The notes: a model not told the origin generated them from the letters alone. A stretch of DNA of 64,000 nt from Nocardia terpenica (GCF_013186535.1 NZ_JABMCZ010000005.1:682001-746000), one strand, 5' to 3'. Positions 50,172 through 58,890 are shown, counted from the stretch's first letter. Numbers and translations are program-made.

Positions 50172-50634
50172 GAGTTCGCGGAGGGCCGCGACGAATGGGC
50201 CCACGGCAAGGACAGTCGACGAGAAGTGGCACCAGCAGCGCAGATTGCAGATCATCGATGCCGCCCTGACCAGGTTCGCCGCCGACGGATTCGACGGCAC
50301 CACCACCGCGGCGATCTGCCGGACCACCGGCATCGGGTTCGCGCCCCCGGGTTCATCCGCACCGTCGGCGCAGCACTCCATCACGACCAAATCGCCATAG
50401 CCGTCGCCACCCATCAACGGCAGATCCTGGACAACCTCACAACCTGGGTCCGACGCCCCCGCCGCCAAGGCACCATCCCCACCGACCTGTCCGCCCAACG
50501 AACCGCCCGCTGGCTGATGGCCCTGATCGCCGGATTCGCCCCCCAACTCACCGCTTCCTCCGTCGACCAACCCCAAACCTTGCCCCTCGCACCGGATCTC
50601 AGTCCCGCCCGCATCCGGCGTTCGACAGATCCGC
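50170..50634 (+). pseudogene. Frame-broken TetR-family regulator
   Basis: One frame gives a TetR HTH start: DEKWHQQRRLQIIDAALTRF, AADGFDGTTTAAICRTTGIG. There the expected turn and recognition helix are lost, and the frame drifts into SSAPSAQHS. A second frame then resumes TetR-like helices: TVGAALHHDQIAIAVATHQ, ILDNLTTWVRRPRRQGTIP and QRTARWLMALIAGFAPQL. A small deletion plus frameshift near 50340-50380 explains this. The 25-bp repeat follows at 50663. Confidence 0.6.
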
Positions 50635-50662
50635 TGAATATCCACTCGCAGAATCGAATGTC

Positions 50663-50687
50663 CACGAGACCGACTGGTGGCCAACGG
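50663..50687 (+). repeat. 25-bp dispersed repeat, copy 3
   Basis: The element reads CACGAGACCGACTGGTGG then CCAACGG, one of four copies in the window. Confidence 0.55.
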
Positions 50688-50857
50688 CTACCACGCACTG
50701 GGACGACCACAACGCGGCATAGAGAGAGATGGAGTTCTGTGCCGCAGAGCATCTCGCCCCGGCAACCACTCGTCCAGCGAAATTGCGAATGCTCAAGCAG
50801 ATGTATTGCCGCACAAGTGATTACGAGTCACGGTGACGTGGGGATGCGAGTGAGCTG

Positions 50858-51649
50858 TCAGCGTTTGTAGCGCTGGCCTTCGGCGAGTTGTTCGGTGATC
50901 TTGCTGGCTCCGAGCAGACGCTGGGTGGCGGCGGACGAGCCGGGGGCAACGCCGCCGAACAGGGCAATCAGGCGCAGGCTCAGCGGCGCCACGTCCACCT
51001 CGGCGAGATCTTTCTCGATAGCTCGTATGGTCGCGCGTGCCACATCCCGGGGCGTACGGGTGCCGATTCCGCGGGGCAGGGTGGCGCCGGAGTCGGCGAA
51101 CATGCCCGCGTCGCTGATGTAGCCGGGGAACACGGTAGAGACGCCGACGTTGTGCGGCCGCATGTCCTCGCGGAGCGCGAGGGCGAAGCCGCGCATTCCG
51201 AACTTGGTGGCGTTGTATAGGGATGCCTGCCCGGAGGCGGTCTTTCCGGACAGGGAGGAAATGAAGACCAGGTGACCGTGGCGCCGAGCAGCCATGCGCT
51301 GCCCGGCTAGCTTCGCCATCACGATGGGAGCGCGGAGGTTGACATCGAGCGCGCGGTCGATCTCGCCGATGGAGTAGTCGGTCAGCAGGCCCGTTGCCGG
51401 CAGCGCGGCATTGGCCACAAGCACATCGATCTCGCCCGCCACTTTCAGAAGGTCCTCGATCGCGTCGCGGTCGGTCAGGTCGGCGGGGATGGCCCGTCCA
51501 TGCAGCTTCTCGGCCAGCGGCTCGAGCAGTTCGGTCCGGCGTCCGGTGAGTACCACTTCCCCGCTGCGAGCGGCCAGGTCGATCGCCAGCGCGTGCCCGA
51601 TTCCGCCGGTGGCCCCGGTCAACAACACTCGTGCGTCGCGCAGGTTCAT
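50858..51649 (-). CDS. Short-chain dehydrogenase/reductase
   Basis: The product is 263 residues. The NAD(P) loop is LLTGATGGIGHALAIDLAA and the acidic/basic TGRRTEL after strand 2 suggests NADP. Structural NAALPATG and catalytic SLSGKTASGQASLYNATK (Ser, Tyr-x3-Lys) are intact. ATG 51649 follows GGAG and overlaps the stop of the 71-residue gene (ATGA). Such SDRs reduce keto groups of lipids or small molecules. With the AraC and 71-residue genes it forms a three-gene unit. Confidence 0.92.
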   Translation of the reverse strand: MNLRDARVLLTGATGGIGHALAIDLAARSGEVVLTGRRTELLEPLAEKLHGRAIPADLTDRDAIEDLLKVAGEIDVLVANAALPATGLLTDYSIGEIDRALDVNLRAPIVMAKLAGQRMAARRHGHLVFISSLSGKTASGQASLYNATKFGMRGFALALREDMRPHNVGVSTVFPGYISDAGMFADSGATLPRGIGTRTPRDVARATIRAIEKDLAEVDVAPLSLRLIALFGGVAPGSSAATQRLLGASKITEQLAEGQRYKR

Positions 51650-51861
51650 CTCATCTGCTCCAGGTCTCGGGTACTCGGGGTGCCGATCTGTGGATCTGAA
51701 CATCGAACGCGAGGGTCGTCGGCGGTGGAATTCCCGCTGGCACCCGGCGTGCGATACATCTCGATGGCGTCGCGTGCGGTGAGTGGTACGACGTGGCGGT
51801 CGGTCCGGAAATCGAACAGCGAAAGATGCCTGGCAAGGTCGATGGGATCGTGACTTCGCAT
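51646..51861 (-). CDS. 71-residue protein coupled to SDR gene
   Basis: The product is 71 residues from ATG 51861, preceded by AGGTGAGG. It is soluble and basic-acidic balanced, with DLARHLSLFDFRTDRHVVPL as the main pattern. I do not recognise it. The start is four bases after the AraC stop and its stop overlaps the SDR start, so it is translated as part of that operon. It may be a small partner of the SDR or regulator. Confidence 0.6.
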   Translation of the reverse strand: MRSHDPIDLARHLSLFDFRTDRHVVPLTARDAIEMYRTPGASGNSTADDPRVRCSDPQIGTPSTRDLEQMR

Positions 51862-51865
51862 GACC

Positions 51866-52759
51866 TCACCTTGAGGTTGCTCGAGGTCGCCGGTCTTGTA
51901 CGAATGTTCCTCGACTCGGGTACGCGATCTGGTTTGCGGCGAACCCAGGGTCACCGGCCAAGGCTGCCGGAGTCATTTCAGTGAACGCCCAGACGTCACG
52001 ATGCAGATGAGACTGGTCGGCGTAGCCACACTCCGCGGCGACTCGGGCCGCACTGTCGCCTGCGGCCAAGCGGTGAGCAGCATGGTTGAAGCGCACCAGC
52101 TTTGCAGCACGCTTAGGAGGCAGTCCCATCTGCGACCGGAACCGGGTCCACAGGCGTCGACGGCTCCATCCGAGCTCGACCGCCAGATCCTCGACCCGGA
52201 CCGAGCCGCGGCTGACGACGATCCGATCCCAGGCCCACACCACCTCAGGGTCCACAAGCGGCCCCGCCGCGACCCGGCGGGTGAGCGATGCCTCCACTAC
52301 CGCGAAACGGGCGTCCCAGGAAGCTATCTCGCTCAGTTGCTCTCGTATCCGTGCCGCATCCCGGCCCCACAGGTCGTCGAGGGCGACCACACTGTGATCC
52401 GACTCCGCTGGGTGGGCACCCAGCACGGCGCGCGCGACCACCGGAGACAAGCGCACCTCCACGCACTCGATGTTCTTGCCCCGCATATGAACCGAGCCGG
52501 GCGCAAGCCCCCCAACGAAACTGCCTCGCTGCTGTCGATCGGTAGCACCGTACATCACGAGCGAACCGTCCCCGAACTCGAGAACCAGCGTGACCGATGG
52601 ATGCGGGATCACCCGCAACTCGATCGAGTCCGTACTCCGATCGCGAAATCCGGCCATCCTGACGCCAGCCACTCGGCTCGGCCGCGTCGGACGGGCGATA
52701 TCCCAGGCTTCAGCAGCCCGAACAGTCGCAACCTCACACTCGTGTCCGGTCGATCGCAT
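51866..52759 (-). CDS. AraC-family regulator
   Basis: The product is 297 residues. The C-terminal double HTH is intact: VEDLAVELGWSRRRLWTRFRS and ARVAAECGYADQSHLHRDVW with the family FTEMTPAAL end. The N-terminal 170 residues form a cupin-like sensor with VIPHPSVTLVLEFGDG. It is encoded first in the operon with the 71-residue protein and SDR, so it likely controls them. Inducer unknown. Confidence 0.88.
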   Translation of the reverse strand: MRSTGHECEVATVRAAEAWDIARPTRPSRVAGVRMAGFRDRSTDSIELRVIPHPSVTLVLEFGDGSLVMYGATDRQQRGSFVGGLAPGSVHMRGKNIECVEVRLSPVVARAVLGAHPAESDHSVVALDDLWGRDAARIREQLSEIASWDARFAVVEASLTRRVAAGPLVDPEVVWAWDRIVVSRGSVRVEDLAVELGWSRRRLWTRFRSQMGLPPKRAAKLVRFNHAAHRLAAGDSAARVAAECGYADQSHLHRDVWAFTEMTPAALAGDPGFAANQIAYPSRGTFVQDRRPRATSR

Positions 52760-52987
52760 CGTCCCATGCTACGAGCAGCACCCAACCGGAGCTCATTCCG
52801 AGACCCGCTGATCGACAACGCAATACACAAATATCGGCACTACCAGGGGGGTGTTGGCCAACGCCCAGCTGCGCGAAACGCTCTCGGCTGGTTGGTCTTC
52901 GGGCAGGGTGTGCGGCCATCACCACCACACACGTCACCGATTCGACACGATTGCATGCACGCGCATACAGTGGCGTTGGTGACCGAC

Positions 52988-53380
52988 ATGAGGAAAGATG
53001 TGGAGACAATCGCTCGGCTGGAGAGTGAGCGCTTCGATGCGGTACTCGCCGGTGATGCCGACAAGCTGGCGGTGCTGTGTCATCCGCGGTTGAGCTACAC
53101 CCACACCAACGGCGCGACCGACACCTATGAGTCCTATCTGCGTAAATGCCGTGCGGGTGCGTGGGACTTCCATCGCATCGACCACCCGATCCATCGAATC
53201 GAGGTGGTGGGAGATACCGCGGTCGTGCTCGGCGAAATGACGGCCGACTTCACGTCCGGCGGAGACGAGAAGCGCTTGGACAATGTCACTTTGGCGGTAT
53301 GGTCGCGCGACGGCGCGGACTGGCGGCTGCTCGCCATGCATCCCACCCCGAAGTCGACGGAGGTTCGCGAGATCGACTGA
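52988..53380 (+). CDS. SnoaL/NTF2-like (DUF4440) protein
   Basis: The product is 130 residues from ATG 52988, with GGTGA five bases upstream. The cone-shaped NTF2 fold is suggested by IARLESERFDAVLAGDADKL, HPRLSYTHTNGATDTYE and the long strands at GDTAVVLGEMTADFTSGG and WRLLAMHPTPK. It may be an isomerase, dehydratase or ligand carrier. The 25-bp repeat overlaps its stop codon. Confidence 0.8.
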   Translation: MRKDVETIARLESERFDAVLAGDADKLAVLCHPRLSYTHTNGATDTYESYLRKCRAGAWDFHRIDHPIHRIEVVGDTAVVLGEMTADFTSGGDEKRLDNVTLAVWSRDGADWRLLAMHPTPKSTEVREID

Positions 53381-53390
53381 CGGCCAACGG
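53366..53390 (+). repeat. 25-bp dispersed repeat, copy 4
   Basis: The element reads CGCGAGATCGACTGACGG then CCAACGG. It includes the end of the SnoaL-like gene, so the last codons come from the repeat. Confidence 0.55.
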
Positions 53391-53470
53391 TTTCTGCTCC
53401 GCGACCGCCGTCACCAGGTGACCGCCCGGGCGAAGCACATCGAGCGACCGCTCGACGATGCCGCCGCCCG
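53381..53470 (-). pseudogene. Remnant of a medium-chain (quinone-oxidoreductase-like) reductase
   Basis: The minus strand reads IVERSLDVLRPGGHLVTAVA and EQKPLAVS. The pattern SLDVLRPGG-LV is the strand and turn after the cofactor-binding domain in NADPH-dependent quinone oxidoreductases of the MDR family. Nothing of the zinc or catalytic domains remains. The surrounding 53391-53707 holds no intact gene. Confidence 0.4.
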
Positions 53471-53549
53471 GGGGAACAGCGGCGGACCGATCAGCGGAAA
53501 CTCACCGGCGCGCCTCCAACGGGTTTGATCGCGACCTCTCGAAATCGAC

Positions 53550-53620
53550 AAGTGTGCGCCTTGGAAAACCATGCCGCCCAAGTAATCTCGACGATCGACT
53601 GACGCACGCCATGGGGCAGA
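53550..53620. repeat. Dispersed palindromic intergenic repeat, copy E (divergent)
   Basis: AGTGTGCGCCTTGGAAA, then CCGCCCAAGTAATCTCGAC, GATCGACTGACGCACGCC and ATGGGGCAG line up with copies A-C over most positions. It is the most divergent recognisable full-length copy. Confidence 0.55.
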
Positions 53621-53707
53621 AAGATTGCGCACGGTCCGTGGATCGGGCCTCGGCGACGTCGTCACTGCCACAACAGCGCGCAGGCGCTCCCGACGATAAT
53701 CCTTGTC

Positions 53708-53736
53708 TTGACAAAAATTTAGTCCATAGCAGACTA
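53708..53736 (+). promoter_or_regulatory. TTGACA box with overlapping dyad upstream of the DHFR-like gene
   Basis: TTGACA (53708-53713) is followed by TAGTC and GACTA flanking seven bases (53720-53736). The dyad lies where the promoter spacer would be, so a repressor could block it. No good -10 box was seen at the usual distance. Confidence 0.45.
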
Positions 53737-53813
53737 CTGAGACGCTGCCGCCTCACTCCTGACCGAGACAGTATCGAGAAACGAACCCGACGACACCTTT
53801 CGAGGAGACCCGC

Positions 53814-54386
53814 ATGCGTACCCTGATCAGCACCGCTTTCATTTCCGTCGACGGCGTCGTGGAGGGTCCCGGTGGCGAACCCGGCTATCGCAACTCGGGA
53901 TGGACCTTCAAAGACGTCCAATTCCTGCCCGAGGCATACGAAATCAAAGGACGCGAGCAGAAGGAATCCACCGCGATCCTGATGGGACGGGTCAGCTACC
54001 AGGCATTCAGCCCGGTGTGGCCGGATATGGAGGAGTTCGCCGACTACAAGACGATGCCGAAGTACGTCGTCTCCACCACCCTCACCGACGAGGACCTGGT
54101 CGCCGATTGGGGCGAGACCACGATCCTGCGTTCGATCGACCAGGTCGCCACCCTGAAGGAGACCGACGGCGGCCCGATCATCATCCACGGCAGCGCCGCC
54201 CTCAACCGGAGCCTCTCGGACGCGGGCCTGATCGACCGCTACCACCTGCTCGTCTTCCCGGTGCTGCTCGGCGCGGGCAAGCGCCTGTTCAGCACCGCCG
54301 ACAAAGACACCCGGAAACTGAAGCTCGTCGAATCCCAGGCCTACGCCAACGGCGTGCAGAAAAACATCTTCGACGTCATCCACTGA
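53814..54386 (+). CDS. Dihydrofolate-reductase-family (RibD C-terminal) protein
   Basis: The product is 190 residues from ATG 53814, preceded by GAGGAG. The RibD_C fold is seen in TLISTAFISVDGVVEGPGG, AILMGRVSYQAFSPVWP, KYVVSTTLTDE and IIIHGSAALNRSLSDAGLID, and it ends with LLVFPVLLGAGKRLF. Such proteins reduce small molecules with NADPH; most stand-alone members have no known substrate. A repressor-like dyad lies upstream. Confidence 0.92.
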   Translation: MRTLISTAFISVDGVVEGPGGEPGYRNSGWTFKDVQFLPEAYEIKGREQKESTAILMGRVSYQAFSPVWPDMEEFADYKTMPKYVVSTTLTDEDLVADWGETTILRSIDQVATLKETDGGPIIIHGSAALNRSLSDAGLIDRYHLLVFPVLLGAGKRLFSTADKDTRKLKLVESQAYANGVQKNIFDVIH

Positions 54387-54400
54387 CCACTCCAACAGCC

Positions 54401-54520
54401 ATGAAACTCGACGACACCGCACGCAAGCTTGTCGGTTCCACACCCGCGACGGTGGTCACGGTCAATCGCGATGGCAGTCCACAGGTCCTGCGTCGGTCTA
54501 CGACTTGGCCGACGAGGTGA
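54401..54520 (+). pseudogene. N-terminal fragment of a PPOX-class flavin/F420 protein
   Basis: From ATG 54401 the frame reads KLDDTARKLVGSTPATVVT and VNRDGSPQV, the first strand pair of pyridoxamine-phosphate-oxidase-like proteins (V-TVN-DGSPQV). It then shifts into RRSTTWPTR and stops. The remaining 100 or so residues are absent; the convergent monooxygenase gene begins its 3-prime end here at 54498, so an insertion or deletion joined them. Confidence 0.6.
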
Positions 54521-55703
54521 TCGGCGATCCGGCCGTGGTCCTGGAGTCCGGCATCCCTGGATAGTCGGGCAGATCGAGGCCGTTGATCGCGCGCTCGATC
54601 AACTCGGGGGACCACTCGGGCTCCGTGCTCGTCCCTGTGCCGACAAGCATGCGCGCGTGCAGCCGCCCGATCTCCTGGTTGGCCTCGACGAACGAGCGCA
54701 TCCGCGCCTCGTAGCCCGCGAATCCCGCCTCCGGGTCCCATCCGGCGGCGGCCAGCTCCCCGGCCAGCAGATAAGCACCGACCAAAGCCAGCCCGGTGCC
54801 CTGCCCGGACATCGGCGACGAGCTGAATGCCGCGTCCCCGAGCAGCGCCACCCGCCCGCTCGACCAACGGTCCATCACCACCTGGGCGACCTGGTCGAGG
54901 TAGAAGTCCGGGGAATCGTCCAGGTGCGCGAGGATACGCGGGGCCATCCAGCCCATTCCGGCCATCCGCTCGCGCAGCAGGCTCTTCTGGGCCTCGATGT
55001 CGCGGTAGTCGACATCGAAATCCGCTGCGGGGAAAGTGAACATGGCCATTGCCCGGGTGGCGTCCCGGATGGGGCGCAGACCGGCCGAGCGACCGGACTC
55101 CTGGTAGTCGAGCAGCCAGCGGTCCAGCCCGAACTCGTTGGGCACACTGTAGAAGGCCAGCACCAGTCCGAGGTGGCGGACGAACCGCTCCCGCGGCCCG
55201 AAAACCATTGCGCGCAATGCCGAATGCAGTCCGTCCGCCCCGATCACCAGATCGAAGCGCCGCCGGTCGCCACTCGCGAAGATCACGTCGACACCGTCCG
55301 GGTCCTGGGTGAGTTCGGCGATCCGGTCGCCGAAGAGGTAGTCGACACCGTCGCGGGTGTGGTCGTAGAGCACCCGCGACAGATCCCCGCGCAAGATCTC
55401 GATCTCCGAGATGAACCCGTCGCCGCCGTCGTCGTCCGCACGATAGGTCTCCAGCACGTTCCCGTCCGCGTCCACGATGTGCGCGCCCGCAGTCTCGGTG
55501 CGCGCCGCGCGCACCGCCGCGTCCAACCCCATTCGCCGGATGACCTCCCTGGTAACCCCGCGCGCATCCACCGCCTGCCCGCCCGGCCGCAGCCCGGAGG
55601 CCCGCTCCACCACGGTCACCTCGGCCCCCCACCGCCGCAGCCAGTGAGCCAGCGCAGGCCCCGCAATGCTCGCTCCCGCCACCAACACCCTGATACCGCT
55701 CAT
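54498..55703 (-). CDS. FAD-dependent monooxygenase
   Basis: The product is 401 residues from ATG 55703, with AGGAGAC upstream. The FAD loop is VLVAGASIAGPALAHWLRR, the DG motif is DLVIGADGLHSALR and the third motif is VALLGDAAFSSSPMSGQG, so it is a class A hydroxylase of the TetX/PHBH group. The last 18 residues (PDYPGMPDSRTTAGSP, then ITSSAKS) overlap the PPOX fragment on the other strand and look like an abnormal tail. Substrate unknown. Confidence 0.88.
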   Translation of the reverse strand: MSGIRVLVAGASIAGPALAHWLRRWGAEVTVVERASGLRPGGQAVDARGVTREVIRRMGLDAAVRAARTETAGAHIVDADGNVLETYRADDDGGDGFISEIEILRGDLSRVLYDHTRDGVDYLFGDRIAELTQDPDGVDVIFASGDRRRFDLVIGADGLHSALRAMVFGPRERFVRHLGLVLAFYSVPNEFGLDRWLLDYQESGRSAGLRPIRDATRAMAMFTFPAADFDVDYRDIEAQKSLLRERMAGMGWMAPRILAHLDDSPDFYLDQVAQVVMDRWSSGRVALLGDAAFSSSPMSGQGTGLALVGAYLLAGELAAAGWDPEAGFAGYEARMRSFVEANQEIGRLHARMLVGTGTSTEPEWSPELIERAINGLDLPDYPGMPDSRTTAGSPITSSAKS

Positions 55704-55812
55704 TACGTCTCCTACTCCCCCATCCGGTGTATCCAGAGGTATCGACGGCCGATCCACGAAAAATTCATCGGTGCCGCCGAGGATATCCCACGCGAACAAC
55801 CTGAACTCAGCG

Positions 55813-55880
55813 CTAGCGTGCGTCGGAAGACCTGTCGCCCAACCAATTCGGGCCATGGGCCAACGCGCGCCATGCTCGGC
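55813..55880. repeat. Dispersed palindromic intergenic repeat, copy F
   Basis: GCTAGCGTGCGTCGGAAG, TGTCGCCCAACCAATTCG, GCCAACGCGCGCCATG in order match the left arm, centre and right arm of copies A-C. It lies between two minus-strand genes, just past the prolyl aminopeptidase 3-prime end. Confidence 0.65.
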
Positions 55881-55885
55881 GGCCG

Positions 55886-56896
55886 TTATCGAATGTCCGG
55901 TTCGTTCTCGATCCTGTCGGCGTGGCGGGTGTTGGCGGCACGCCAGGACTCGACCATTGCCGTGCCGCCGTGGCCTTCGCCCTCCTCGAGGATGAGCTCG
56001 CTGCCGGGCCAGGCGCGGTGCAGTCGCCAGGCGATGACCGCGGGACTGCTGACGTCGTGGCGGCCGTGGATCAGTGTGCCCGGGATGCCGTGCAGGCGGT
56101 CCGTGCGCTCGAGGATCGGCGGCGTCAGGAAGGCGTCATGGGCCCAGTAGTGGGTGACCAGCGTCGCGAACAGTTCCCGGAACTCGTCGTCTTCCCAGCG
56201 GGGATTCCGTTGCACGCCACCGGTTCCGATCGAGATGTGGTGGTCTTCCCACTCCACCCAGGCGCGTGCCGCGGCACTGCGGATCGCCGGGTCCGCATGC
56301 GTCGTCAACTGCGCATAGGCCGCGATGAGACGCCCGTTACCGCGGCGATAGCCGATGCCAGCCTGCTCGGCATGGGTGGCCAGGCGATCCCAGGCTTCGG
56401 GATAGATCGCGCCCACCGTCTCGGTGATCCAGTCCACGGCGAAGCGGTCGGTGGTGGTGACCGCCACCAGCACGATGCCGCGCACCCGCTCGGGGTGAGC
56501 CTGCGCGTAGGCCAGCGCCAGCGTCGTACCCCACGAGGCCCCGTTGACCAGCCACCGATCGACCTGAAGGTATTCGCGAAGCCGCTCCATGTCCTCGATG
56601 AGGTGAGCCGTCGTGTTCTGACCCAGGTCGTAGCCCGCAGTCGTGGCGAGCGGCGTCGACCGCCCACAACCCCGCTGATCGAAGCCGATAATACGAAACC
56701 TCGTGGGAGCGAACTTGTTTCGGTACCCACCGGCACCGAGCCCACCCCCCGGACCCCCATGCAGATACACGGCGGGGATCCCGTCGGGACTTCCCGACTC
56801 TTCCCAATAAATCTCGTGACCGTCCCCGACCGCCAACAGCCCAGCGTCCCGGACTTCTCCGTTGTCAACCACGGATGGCGACGCTACCGAACACAA
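55886..56896 (-). CDS. pip: Proline iminopeptidase
   Basis: The product is up to 336 residues; the start is undecided between TTG 56896 and GTG 56872. The alpha/beta-hydrolase fold has the oxyanion motif YLHGGPGGGLG, FDQRGCGRS, the nucleophile elbow NGASWGTTLALAYA (Ser in G-x-S-x-G), the acid in LIHGRHDVS and the His in GEGHGG. This set is that of prolyl aminopeptidases (family S33), which free N-terminal proline from peptides. Length is standard. It stands alone. Confidence 0.9.
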   Translation of the reverse strand: MCSVASPSVVDNGEVRDAGLLAVGDGHEIYWEESGSPDGIPAVYLHGGPGGGLGAGGYRNKFAPTRFRIIGFDQRGCGRSTPLATTAGYDLGQNTTAHLIEDMERLREYLQVDRWLVNGASWGTTLALAYAQAHPERVRGIVLVAVTTTDRFAVDWITETVGAIYPEAWDRLATHAEQAGIGYRRGNGRLIAAYAQLTTHADPAIRSAAARAWVEWEDHHISIGTGGVQRNPRWEDDEFRELFATLVTHYWAHDAFLTPPILERTDRLHGIPGTLIHGRHDVSSPAVIAWRLHRAWPGSELILEEGEGHGGTAMVESWRAANTRHADRIENEPDIR

Positions 56897-56948
56897 CTCC
56901 CAACGTACAGGTCACGGCCGTCCCTCCTTGCCGTCGTAACGCCGCCCG

Positions 56949-57197
56949 TCACGCGAAAACCTGTGTCACCGCGTCCCCTCGATCCTCCTGCTCAGTCCAC
57001 CCCGAGATCGACAGCAGATTCACATTGAGATTGCGCAGCGAAGCCGGAGGCGTCATGCACAGCATTCTGTCCCCCGCCCCGATGCATACGACCGTCGAAT
57101 CGACACGGCAGGCGTAGCGATTCGGCCCTGTCGCGCAGTCGATGGCGTTGGCCAGCAACATGTTTCGATAAGCACCGGCCGCAGCATCCTGGGCCAC
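56949..57197 (-). CDS. Possible small protein of unknown function
   Basis: The product is 82 residues with a segment LLANAIDCATGPNRYAC and five cysteines in total (ATGPNRYACRV, VVCIGAGDRMLCM). No signal peptide and no ribosome site is clear. It may be a chance frame; the cysteine pattern is the only support. Confidence 0.25.
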   Translation of the reverse strand: MAQDAAAGAYRNMLLANAIDCATGPNRYACRVDSTVVCIGAGDRMLCMTPPASLRNLNVNLLSISGWTEQEDRGDAVTQVFA

Positions 57198-57459
57198 AAT
57201 GGCGACGATCTCTAAATCGTAACGCCCACAGCCGATTCCGTCATACTATCGCTCTACCCAATGCCGCACGTTACCACCGAATCCGAGGCACCGTACAGCC
57301 CCTATGTGACCTCTTGATGTCGTTCCGGACGACGATGCATGATCAAGTCGTAAACCGTTGGAACACAGCGAAAGTGCCCACCAGACGGTATCCGATGTGC
57401 ATCGAGATCCCGCGACGCACGCCGATTTCGTTCTGGGGCGCGGGGAAGGGGACGAGCAG

Positions 57460-58890
57460 ATGAAGCAGACCGCCAGCACCCGCAAGGATCGTCCGGAGCC
57501 GACTGATCTCCGAAAACGGGTGCACGAGTTGATGTCCGGCCTGCACGAGGTGCTCGCGGACCTGGTCCGCATCAAGTCGGTCAGCGCGGACCCGCCGCCG
57601 CAGGACGTGGTCGACTGCTGCGATGCCGTCGTCTCGGTATTCCAGGAGGCGGGGATCGCCTCGGCGCGGCGAGACACCATCACCTACAACGGCAATCAGA
57701 CCGCTCCCCTGATGTTCGCGGATCACTCCGCCGCCACCGACGATGCCCCGACCGTGCTGATCTACTCCCACTACGACGTGCAACCTGCGAAGCAGTCCGA
57801 CGGCTGGGGCGGTGACCCGTTCCAGCCGTGGGAGCAGCCCGACGGCGCCGACACTCGGCTCTACGGGCGCGGCGCGGCCGACGACAAGTCCGGGATCTGC
57901 ATGCACCTGGGCGTTGTGCGCGCGTTCGCGGGCCGTCCGCCGGTGCATCTCAAATTCGTCTTCGAGGGCGAAGAGGAGCTGGGGCGCGGGGTTTTGGAGG
58001 ACTACCTCAACGATCCCGACACACACGACGACCGGTTCACCGCCGATCTGGTGGTGGTCGCCGACACCGGCAATGTGCGCCTCGGCGTCCCGACGCTGAC
58101 CTCCACCCTGCGTGGGATCTCCGTCTTCGACGTCGAAGTCGCCACACTCGACGCCCCGGTCCACAACGGCATGTACGGCGGACCGGCGCCGGACGCCTTC
58201 ATGGTGCTGGTGCGCCTGCTCGCGTCCCTGCACGACGACTCGGGCAATGTCGCTGTGGCGGGTCTGGATACCGCCGACGTCTCGTGGACGCCCGTGGACG
58301 AGAAGCAGTTTCGTCAGGATGCTCGGCTGCTGCCCGAGGTGCCCCTCGTGGGCAGTGGGACGCTCGCTCAGCGACTGTTCGGCAAACCGGCGATCAATGT
58401 CGTCGGCTTGGACGGCGTGAATTCGATGTCCGAGGCGTCGAACGCGTTGCGCCCCAAGGCAACCGCCCGGATCAGCGTGCGGCTGGCACCGTCGCAGGAT
58501 CCGGAGCAGGCCCGCAAGGCCCTCCGGCAGCACCTGGAGAGCAGGATGCCGTGGGGCGTGCGGCCCAAGGTCACCTTCGTCACCGATGGTGCGGGTTTCC
58601 TGGCCGACGAGGGCGGCGCCTACTACCGGCTCGCGAGCGAGGCGATCGCCGAGGCGTACGAATCCGACACCGTCCGAACCGGTCAGGGCGGCTCGATCCC
58701 GCTGGTGCACGCCTTCCACAAGGTCAACCCGAACGCGGGCATCGTGCTGTGGGGCTGCGAGGAGCCCCGGGCCGCCATCCACGGGGTCGACGAAAGCGTC
58801 AGCTACGCCGAGTTCGAGCACATGACGCTCGCCGAGGCACTGCTGCTGCAGAAGATCGCTGATTCACCGAATCGAGGAGGAACCCGATGA
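57460..58890 (+). CDS. M20-family dipeptidase
   Basis: The product is 476 residues from ATG 57460. Metal and catalytic motifs are intact: IYSHYDVQPA (His, Asp), GRGAADDKSG (bridging Asp), FEGEEELGR (catalytic Glu pair), VADTGN and the C-terminal IHGVDESVSYAEF (His). The inserted dimerisation domain begins about residue 215. The protein resembles CNDP2/carnosine-dipeptidase types of subfamily M20. The stop overlaps the decarboxylase start (ATGA at 58887-58890), so the two are translated together. Confidence 0.93.
   Translation: MKQTASTRKDRPEPTDLRKRVHELMSGLHEVLADLVRIKSVSADPPPQDVVDCCDAVVSVFQEAGIASARRDTITYNGNQTAPLMFADHSAATDDAPTVLIYSHYDVQPAKQSDGWGGDPFQPWEQPDGADTRLYGRGAADDKSGICMHLGVVRAFAGRPPVHLKFVFEGEEELGRGVLEDYLNDPDTHDDRFTADLVVVADTGNVRLGVPTLTSTLRGISVFDVEVATLDAPVHNGMYGGPAPDAFMVLVRLLASLHDDSGNVAVAGLDTADVSWTPVDEKQFRQDARLLPEVPLVGSGTLAQRLFGKPAINVVGLDGVNSMSEASNALRPKATARISVRLAPSQDPEQARKALRQHLESRMPWGVRPKVTFVTDGAGFLADEGGAYYRLASEAIAEAYESDTVRTGQGGSIPLVHAFHKVNPNAGIVLWGCEEPRAAIHGVDESVSYAEFEHMTLAEALLLQKIADSPNRGGTR

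Noticed and set aside
53502..54443. 313-residue minus-strand frame across the DHFR-like gene
   Set aside because: Overlaps the well-supported DHFR-family gene completely and shows no domain.
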